From assembly GCA_964513565.1 (NCBI GenBank), contig CAZENE010000001.1:1-64000 (forward strand): DNA of 64,000 nucleotides, written 5' to 3'. The translations under genes and the position numbers were made by a program. Source of the stretch: Delta-02 sp964513565 (GTDB lineage Bacteria > Desulfobacterota > Syntrophorhabdia > Syntrophorhabdales > Syntrophorhabdaceae). Within the stretch, counting starts at the first letter, position 1; the number at the start of each line of letters is the position of its first letter. The notes beneath the pieces are model-generated. The model was not told the DNA's origin. It did no database searches and saw nothing but the letters and a program-made list of their open reading frames with translations. Below are positions 57,627 to 64,000 of this stretch, in pieces.

Positions 57627-58334
57627 ATGGATACCCAGGATAAAAAAAGCCTTATAGTGTTGCGCGAAAAAAGTCAGGTTGACAGGTATCTCGATGAGAT
57701 AAGCCGGGACAGGTTGTCCGCGCGCGTGATCATTGACGGGAGAATAATACTCGATAACTGCCGGCTTGTTGGAAAGAGAGGGAAAAAAGATATTATTCTG
57801 GAAACGGGACTTACATCGGGTGAATACCCCGAGACCGGCCAGGCGGCCGTTACATTTGCAAGCCCTTTTTCTTTATACAAATTTGATGCCCCCATGCTTT
57901 CGATAGATATTGCCGGAAACAGGCAATTGCGGCTCACGCTTAAGTTCCCGGCAGCAATAACAAAACGGGAGAGACGCAAGCACGTGCGCGTGAAACCGCA
58001 TGAAATACATCCGGTAGCCGTCCGGGTGCTTGTTTCCCATTCGGAGATCATCGATGTGGTACCGGTCGATATCTCCCAGGGCGGTATATCCTTCATGATG
58101 ACGGAATATGTTACCCGTTTTAAATCCGGCGATCCGCTAGACCTCATCATAAGTATTCCCAGATCTAAAAATCTGTCCGCGGGAGCTACCATCAAAAACG
58201 TTATCCATCTCATGGACCTGACAAGGATCGGGGCGGAATTTTCAGTGTTATCCGAAGATGCCGTGAAAACCATCGTTGAATATGTTGAGCTGTGCGAACC
58301 GCAGATGGCCCAAGACACATACACGGAAGAATGA
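57627..58334 (+). CDS. PilZ-domain protein with YcgR-like N-terminal domain
   Basis: A 235-residue cyclic-di-GMP receptor. Residues about 25-110 form a YcgR-N/PilZN-like beta domain. The PilZ domain (about 115-230) has ERRKHVRV (RxxxR) and DISQGGISF (D/NxSxxG), both needed for c-di-GMP binding. It probably adjusts motility or surface polysaccharide. Monocistronic by spacing. Confidence 0.85.
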   Translation: MDTQDKKSLIVLREKSQVDRYLDEISRDRLSARVIIDGRIILDNCRLVGKRGKKDIILETGLTSGEYPETGQAAVTFASPFSLYKFDAPMLSIDIAGNRQLRLTLKFPAAITKRERRKHVRVKPHEIHPVAVRVLVSHSEIIDVVPVDISQGGISFMMTEYVTRFKSGDPLDLIISIPRSKNLSAGATIKNVIHLMDLTRIGAEFSVLSEDAVKTIVEYVELCEPQMAQDTYTEE

Positions 58335-58513
58335 TGTGCATCAAAATGAAAAAAATTCTGTTGGATCCCGGTGTTCGCATGACCCGTCACCTCACGCCTG
58401 ATATAGAATCGATCTTCCTCAAGTTAAGCTTGACGTAAATAACCATAATTCATAATTTTTGAAATAACGATCCGGCATTGCGCTCTACCGGCTCAAAAAG
58501 GGGTTGAATGGAC

Positions 58514-59570
58514 ATGAGCGATAGCTTTCACGGTTATCCGTTCCGTATAGCCAGCAATTGCAGGCATTATGCAATGTGCAAGATAGATTTTCTGGGCACC
58601 GGGGTCTGCGCCTCAAGGAAAACCATTATGTGAGTTTTTATCCCGAGGGAAGGATGGACCTCTACGCCGCTCTTGAAATATCTGATACGTGCGATCTGTG
58701 CGGCAGATGCGATTATCAATGCTGTTTCGTGACGGGAATGAGACCAACGGTAGTCGTGTCGGCCCTGAAATTGTTCATTGCCGATCATTTCATTGCCGTG
58801 CCGGAAAGAAGGTGCAGCGGGCGGTCCCTGACCCGCTGGTTCAGGAAATACGGGGCATTGTCGGAAAAAAATGGGCGGAGAATGACAGGGCGATAGCCGC
58901 GGCATATGCCACAGATCCTTCCCCTCTCGCCGCCGGAACAATTTTACCGAAGCTTGTGATAATGCCGGCCGACAAGGAAGAGATATCCGCTGTTGTCAGG
59001 GCACTTTCGCGGGCCAACCTACCGTGGGGTCCGGGTGTCCGGCACCAATCTTGTGGGGCTCACACTCACGAGCGGCGCCCTTATAGACCTCGGCAGAATG
59101 AAGAAAATAGCTTTTGGCGAACCGTCATGGTCTGTCACAATTGAACCGGGGGTCGCCGCGTTCGATTGACAGGCAGAGGCGGCAAAAAGAGGGTACCGCG
59201 TAAACGTGACGGAACCTGCGGCGCTTGTTTGCGGAAGCATGATGTGTATGGGCATTGTCTCCCTTTTCGCTACATCATATGGAGCATCAGCGGACAATTA
59301 CATTAATGCTGAATTCATCAGAAAGATGGCTCTTTTTTACGCTCAACGATAAAGACGCGCCGAACCTTTTCTCCTATGACAGGGCTGGAGCGGAAAGCCC
59401 AAGGACATGCAGTTCTCTTCAGGTAAAACTTCATCTGGTCATAGATGATGAAAGCGGTGCCGTGATACCTTTTCAATAGCTTGGGGAGGCCGTCGATTTT
59501 TTAAGGCAATGTGCCCGGCGCCGGATCGGCTTTGCTATCGGGATCCTTGGGACCGAATACCTTTCATCAT
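58514..59570 (+). pseudogene. FAD-linked oxidase (GlcD/FAD_binding_4-type) pseudogene
   Basis: From ATG 58514 the frame opens SFHGYPFRIASNCRHYAMCK and then breaks. Later frames give CDLCGRCDYQCC and VTGMRPTVVV, next LAAGTILPKLVIMPADKEE, then VGLTLTSGALIDLGRMKKIA and a TGA in FD*QAEAAKRGYRVNV. FFTLNDKDAPNLFSYDRAG follows. At least four frameshifts and one stop occur. It ends where the decayed phospholipase D gene begins on the other strand. It was an FAD oxidoreductase of the glycolate/lactate-oxidase type with an N-terminal cysteine motif. Confidence 0.75.
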
Positions 59571-60709
59571 TTCTCCCTATCACTGATGAAGAGATCCTCC
59601 ATCTGCGAAGCGAAATCTGTACTGAGGATGATCGCATTTATCTCGTCGTTGCGGATAAAGCTCCACAGGTCGAGATTTGTCGACCCAACCGTCGACCAGA
59701 CGCCGTCAACGACCGCCGTTTTGGAATGCAGGACCCGGTCTTTATGTTCATACAGTTTTACCCATGTTATGTAATGCGCTTGGGCCGCATAAAGCGTCAC
59801 GTTTACATCACTCACTCCCGGAGAACAAGGGAGACGTCGATACCCCGTCCGGCTGCGGACATCAGGGCATCCTTAATCTGATGATCGGGAATGAAATACG
59901 AACTGGTCAGGTGTATGGAACGTTCTGCCTTCATTATGGTGGCGACATACATGACATATATTGTACGGTCCGGATTGTCAGGCGAACCGCCGATAACCAT
60001 TACGAGGTCTCCTCCTCGGGGCCGGGAGGCCGAAAAAAGGTTGGCCCCTTCAATAGGCGGCCCTTTTTGCTTTGTCCAGGTGTCGAGGAACAATGACTGA
60101 AATTGAGCGACTGCAGGCCTTCGATCATGACATGAGTGTCCCGCCACCCGAAGAATTTCCTGTCTTTATCTTTGCCGGGACGTGATGGGCTTTCCGAATA
60201 CACGGTACTGAAATTGATACCCCCGGTGAAAGCGATCTTGCCGTCAACAATAACAACCTTGCGATGGTAGCTGTGCGTCACGAGCAGTTTCGTTTTGAGT
60301 TTGCCCGGGGCTTGATCGGGTTGAATTCGACCACTTCAAACTTGAATGTTTCTACGTTTATATGGTCTTTTGCCTCTTCTATCGCCCGAGACATGGCCGC
60401 AAATGTTGCCGGGTCGTCGATAAGCAGGGTAGCCCTGTTCCCGGCCGTTAATTTATGGCCGGAGAGGGTTTCCATAAGCGAGGCCTTGTTCTCAATGAGA
60501 TCGGTCGGTCCCGTCTTACTTTCGAGCCTCGTGATCCATGCTTCGGACTTTTTCGCGGATAACGTTCCGCGGGAGTCTGATATAGAAGGGGTCTCGTCGG
60601 GCGGCACCGCCTTTATTATGCTCGAGACGTCGGAAAGACCGGCCGCGCACCCAAGACACGACAGAATTGCAACGGCACATATGAGCGCTGTAATGCATCT
60701 CAGCTTCAT
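59567..60709 (-). pseudogene. Phospholipase D/cardiolipin synthase-like pseudogene
   Basis: The 5' end encodes a lipoprotein signal (ICAVAILSCLGC) and ATLLIDDPATFAAMSRAIEEAK. It then loses about 40 codons and shifts frame. The first HKD motif appears as SYHRKVVIVDGKIAFTGGIN at 60281 and the part PGGDLVMVIGGSPDNPDR-like in a third frame. The second HKD region is LHSKTAVVDGVWSTVGSTNLD in the last fragment (59567-59815). Two or more frameshifts plus a deletion make it inactive. Confidence 0.78.
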
Positions 60710-60741
60710 ATTCCCGCCCGGCCGGTCTTATTGATATACCG

Positions 60742-61056
60742 CTATCTGCCTTTAGCTGTCAGCTTGTTTTCAACCCTTTTGACCCCCTTCACGCTTTGCG
60801 CAACCTCGGTTGCACGCCTTACCTGGTCCTGCGTATCAACGTTGCCGCGCAGCGTTACAATGCCCTGATAGGTGTCGACATTGATCGCCACACCTTGCAT
60901 GAACTCATCTGCAAGCAATTTTGTCTTGACCTGTGTATTAATCGTGGTGTCGTCCACTATATCCCCTGCCGACCTGCTTGCGCCCGCATGCTGACAAGCC
61001 GCAAAAGCTACCAGAGCGAACATGATGATTACCGATACCAAAGCTGTTCTCTTCAT
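60742..61056 (-). CDS. BON-domain lipoprotein
   Basis: A 104-residue exported lipoprotein (signal LVSVIIMFALVAFAAC, Cys about 21) with one BON domain: DDTTINTQVKTKLLADEFMQG, VNVDTYQGIVTLRG-like AINVDTYQGIVTLRGNVDTQDQ and GVKRVENKL. BON proteins bind phospholipid and protect the envelope (OsmY/DolP type). Good length for a single-BON protein. Confidence 0.85.
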   Translation of the reverse strand: MKRTALVSVIIMFALVAFAACQHAGASRSAGDIVDDTTINTQVKTKLLADEFMQGVAINVDTYQGIVTLRGNVDTQDQVRRATEVAQSVKGVKRVENKLTAKGR

Positions 61057-61223
61057 AACACCCTCCTCTTAGAGTAAAAATTCCCTCGCCCTGGAACGTT
61101 GGGTTCACCAATGATCAAGGCTGATTCTGAGGAAACTTAAGCTCCGCCCCGGGCAAAGTCAACATGAAATGCTTGTAATAGCTTGTTTTAAAAAGGCTTA
61201 TGATGGAGTAGAAAGGCTTGCGG

Positions 61224-61826
61224 TCATGACCGCGCTTTGATCTCTATTTTCTCGGTTCCCCATCGGTCAAGAGTTTCGACGAGATCTTCAGGAGCGCCTG
61301 CCATATTTTTGCTCATTATTGATTCGATCCGGGCCTTTTGAGGACTTGACCGGATAAATCCCGCAAGTTTTGCGGCCTCGACCCTAACACCGCGCTTGAC
61401 GAGGACCGGGCCAATTTCTTCCGCGAGAACATTGAAAAGTTTAACTGTGATACATCCATCCTGTGCCGCCCGGGGACGTTGGTCGGCATCCCGGTGCATA
61501 ATAGACATTCGCAATGGTGAAAGAATTCCCTTGCGGCGCAGTGTCGCCCCGGCCAGTCCCGGCATCGCTGACGATAGGGCCAGCGTCATATCACTCATGA
61601 TAAAGGTCTCGCCTATATCGTCAACCGGAGAGCCGTCGAGGAAGACGGTGCCCAGCCTTTTTTCGAGATACGCCCGCGCAATACCGAGACCGGTGACAAG
61701 CAGGCCTTCGATAGAAACACCTGTGGTGCACCTGATGCGGACGCCATATTGGAACAAGAGTATGAAGAACGGTACTTCGTCCCGTTCAATTTCGAAACGG
61801 GCAGGCAGATCCTGTGTGCGTGACAT
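61224..61826 (-). CDS. Hypothetical protein next to AOR
   Basis: A 200-residue protein, no family recognised. It is mixed alpha/beta with a hydrophobic stretch (VPFFILLFQYGVRIRCT) and a small-residue-rich segment (MSDMTLALSSAMPGLAGATLRR). The 66-base gap after AOR and same orientation suggest they share a transcript. A link to AOR maturation or electron transfer is only a guess from position. Confidence 0.5.
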   Translation of the reverse strand: MSRTQDLPARFEIERDEVPFFILLFQYGVRIRCTTGVSIEGLLVTGLGIARAYLEKRLGTVFLDGSPVDDIGETFIMSDMTLALSSAMPGLAGATLRRKGILSPLRMSIMHRDADQRPRAAQDGCITVKLFNVLAEEIGPVLVKRGVRVEAAKLAGFIRSSPQKARIESIMSKNMAGAPEDLVETLDRWGTEKIEIKARS

Positions 61827-61892
61827 CTCTGTTGCATCCTTACGAGAAAAGGGAAGATGACGCCCCCTTCCTTAAGGTAAGACCGTTTGTCC

Positions 61893-63629
61893 CTAAAAAT
61901 TGAATACCTTGTCGAGTTCCTCGTCGGGAACATCGAACGTGACATTATGCGGAGCAACCGGCTGGACCTTGAAAAACCAGGGAAGCCGGTCATGTTCTTT
62001 TGTAAATCCGGACCTCGTGTTGAAATCACGCTCGATACTGAGGATCTTTTTACCGAGCTCCGCCACGCTGTCGGGCGTCAGATCGATGCCGTAAAAGGAA
62101 TTCAGCATATCAAGGAGCGCCGTGAAGGTCTCGGGGATATCCATAAGTGCGAATGCAACGAAGACGCACATTCCCGTTGAATCGATCGCCGCAGTTGCTA
62201 TCTGGAGATTGCGGGAGAGTTCGACCTGTCCCTCGGGCTTCAACGGGTCGACAAACCCGCCAACTTTGAGAATGTTTGTCGCTGTTGCGTATCCCGCTGT
62301 GTGGTCGGCGCCCATCGTACTCGTTGCATAGGTGACCCCGAGGCCTTTTACCGCCCGAGGGTCATAACCCGGGATCGCCTGGCCCTTTACCACGGGGACA
62401 CGATTAAGACCGAAGATCCTGCCCGTCACAGCGGCCCCGCTGCCGATGATCCTGCCAAGCGGTGTCCCCCTTCCGACCTCTTTGACAAGGTCGATCGCCG
62501 CATCCGCATCTCCATACCTGATAAGCCCCGCCTCCATGGCGAGCCCGAGCGCAACGCCCGTATCGATAGTATCGAGGCCTGTGTCGTCCTCGATAAAATC
62601 CATCATGGCGATCTTGTCAAGATCGTCTATCCCGCAGTGTCCGCCATGGGACCAGACCGTTTCGTATTCGGGCTGTTTGCTGACATAGTGTCCGTCCTTG
62701 TCGTTATATATGCCGGAACACCGGATAACGCACCCACGGTGGCAGCCGTGAGTCGGTACCCCTTTACGCTCGGCCTCGAGTCCCGCCTGGGTCTCGCCGC
62801 TTATCTTCGATGCTCCGGCGAAGCGCCCCTCCTTAAAGTTGTATGTCGGGTAGCCGCCTGCCTCGTTCAATATGTTGGTCAGGACATTCGTGCCGTATGC
62901 CGGCAGGGCCTCCCCGGTCACTGGATGCTTGCGGAGCCCTTCAACAAATGCCTTGTTCGCCTGACGAAACCTTTCAGGGTCCCGGGGTTGCCGCACCGGC
63001 ATCCCTTCGTCATCCAATACAATGATCTTGACGCATTTCGACCCCATCACTGCGCCGGGGCCCCCGCGTCCGGCATGACGTGCAGGCCTTCCTTCCATGT
63101 CCGTGCATGCAACAGAGGATGCGGAAAGTTTCATCTCGCCGGCCGGGCCGATCGAGATGCATGCGATATGGTTGCCAAACTCTTTTTTCATTGTATCGAC
63201 GGCCGCATAATTACCGAGCATCTTCAGGCCGTTGTCTACCTCGATCTTTACCCCGTCTTTATGGATCCTTATCCGGTAGAGATCATCTCCTTTCGGTTTT
63301 CCTTCGAGAACTACGGCGGCATAACCGAGCCGGGCCAGAACCTGCGCCGGCTGGCCGCCTGCATTAGACTCCTTGATACCGCCCGTTAAGGGGCTTTTGC
63401 AGCCTATGGACAGTCTTCCGGACATCGCCGCGGTGGTCCCGCTCAAAAGGCCCGGTGCGATAACGAGCTTGTTTTCTCCGGATAGAGGATGACATTCCGG
63501 CGGTACTTCCGCGGCTATGATCGCGGACGTGAGGCCTCTTCCTCCAAGCCCTGAAAATTCTCCCAGGGGGCTTTCCTGAAAAATGGGTCCACCTTCCGCA
63601 CCCATATTTATCCGCAATATTTTTTCCAT
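61893..63629 (-). CDS. aor: Aldehyde:ferredoxin oxidoreductase (tungsten/molybdopterin family)
   Basis: A 578-residue AOR-family enzyme oxidising aldehydes to acids with ferredoxin. N-terminal pterin-binding part: FSGLGGRGLTSAIIAAEVPPEC and RHAGRGGPGAVMGSKCVK. The [4Fe-4S] ligands are CHRGCVIRC (CX3CX3C) and a later Cys in GMCVFVAF. ATG 63629 follows GAGGTGAT. Typical of anaerobes handling fermentation or aromatic aldehydes. No aor electron-transfer subunit was recognised nearby. Confidence 0.9.
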   Translation of the reverse strand: MEKILRINMGAEGGPIFQESPLGEFSGLGGRGLTSAIIAAEVPPECHPLSGENKLVIAPGLLSGTTAAMSGRLSIGCKSPLTGGIKESNAGGQPAQVLARLGYAAVVLEGKPKGDDLYRIRIHKDGVKIEVDNGLKMLGNYAAVDTMKKEFGNHIACISIGPAGEMKLSASSVACTDMEGRPARHAGRGGPGAVMGSKCVKIIVLDDEGMPVRQPRDPERFRQANKAFVEGLRKHPVTGEALPAYGTNVLTNILNEAGGYPTYNFKEGRFAGASKISGETQAGLEAERKGVPTHGCHRGCVIRCSGIYNDKDGHYVSKQPEYETVWSHGGHCGIDDLDKIAMMDFIEDDTGLDTIDTGVALGLAMEAGLIRYGDADAAIDLVKEVGRGTPLGRIIGSGAAVTGRIFGLNRVPVVKGQAIPGYDPRAVKGLGVTYATSTMGADHTAGYATATNILKVGGFVDPLKPEGQVELSRNLQIATAAIDSTGMCVFVAFALMDIPETFTALLDMLNSFYGIDLTPDSVAELGKKILSIERDFNTRSGFTKEHDRLPWFFKVQPVAPHNVTFDVPDEELDKVFNF

Positions 63630-63855
63630 GATATCACCTCGACATTGATTGGAATCATGTGCATATAATATTTTCTCATCGAAGCCGGTTATTTGCAACC
63701 GGGAAAAAAGTGGAATATTCAATAAAAATAATTGGTTATAAAACTTACTATTTGTGACTGATTTGGAATGTTTACGAAAAGTAATTACCAGTTAATATCT
63801 CTTCATTCTTGTTACACTTTACTCCTGTCCTGCCAAAAGGTTACAATGACCGTAC

Positions 63856-64000
63856 ATGAAGAAGATCATAGAGACCATTCCCAATTTTAGCGAGGGAAAA
63901 AATGAGGCAAAGATCCGGAAGATCCTGAGCTGTTTTGAAAAAGTGGACGGGGTGACCCTTCTCGATCATCACAGTGACCCTGATCATAACCGGCTGGTCG
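63856..64000 (+). CDS. ftcD: Glutamate formiminotransferase, N-terminal part (cut by window end)
   Basis: The 48 visible codons begin MKKIIETIPNFSEGKNEAKI and continue VTLLDHHSDPDHNRLV, the classic FtcD/formiminotransferase N-terminal signature with the catalytic-region histidine block. The enzyme transfers the formimino group from formiminoglutamate to tetrahydrofolate in histidine breakdown or purine fermentation. It is divergent from aor. The rest lies outside the window. Confidence 0.85.
   Translation, partial: MKKIIETIPNFSEGKNEAKIRKILSCFEKVDGVTLLDHHSDPDHNRLV

Noticed and set aside
62301..63389. Long plus-strand frame of 362 codons inside aor
   Set aside because: It is the antisense shadow of the aor coding sequence, rich in Arg/Pro/His with no recognisable domain.

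Overview
This window looks like chromosome from an anaerobic bacterium of the deltaproteobacterial (Desulfobacterota) kind. The evidence is family content and gene order: rimO-lysS-lolC-lolD, a paired 2-hydroxyacyl-CoA dehydratase/benzoyl-CoA-reductase-like enzyme, a tungsten-type aldehyde:ferredoxin oxidoreductase, Rex redox control, a DUF6485 protein, and LolC/LolD and lipoproteins that imply a Gram-negative envelope. The assignment is inference. I saw no rRNA, tRNA, CRISPR array or intact prophage.

Layout. 0-0.06 kb: the 3' end of a group II intron. 0.07-6 kb: a small zinc-ribbon gene, then a forward run TIGR02757-rimO-lysS-lolC-lolD. 6-10.3 kb: UDP-glucose dehydrogenase (reverse), a B12-binding radical SAM protein and an orphan OppC-type permease. 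10.3-11.9 kb: an insertion-sequence graveyard. 11.9-14.3 kb: the dehydratase pair (reverse) with a consensus promoter and a strong terminator. 14.4-22.3 kb: cutA (reverse), then a compact forward operon maf-yggS-argH-lipoprotein-lysA-dapF-dapA-dapB covering late arginine and lysine/diaminopimelate synthesis. 22.4-24 kb: rex-DUF350-bioD. 24-26.6 kb: two tandem class I aminotransferases (reverse) behind what looks like a phenylalanine attenuator. 26.6-31.8 kb: moxR-coxE-like pair, a cNMP-domain/PilB-GspE fusion ATPase, and a VTT membrane protein. 31.8-40.6 kb: a histone H1-like protein, anti-sigma/sigma pair, HDOD, TPR lipoprotein, VIT-VWA protein, Nudix, mobB and recO. 40.7-42.8 kb: a type IIG restriction-modification-like protein with degraded active sites and a small membrane protein. 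42.9-44.5 kb: an intact IS110 element. 44.5-48.8 kb: sdhC-sdhA-sdhB-Rieske-cytochrome b in one overlapping operon. 48.8-61 kb: small hypothetical genes, glucokinase, a PurF-like protein lacking its catalytic cysteine, a PilZ protein, and several decayed genes. 61.2-64 kb: an unknown gene next to AOR, and the start of glutamate formiminotransferase.

The most interesting element is at 26449-26634 on the reverse strand. A near-consensus promoter would start transcription at the ATG of a 24-codon ORF with seven Phe codons in ten. This is followed by a mutually exclusive antiterminator and terminator, and then a second terminator whose arms repeat those of the first. It reads as a phenylalanine-responsive attenuator controlling the aminotransferase pair, with a possible domino coupling between the two terminators.

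Other notable items are the doubly degraded type IIG-like protein, the Cys2-to-Ser PurF homologue, the merged complex II/cytochrome bc operon, and a family of 7-bp tandem repeats (CGTAGAA and CGTAAAT types) confined to gene ends.
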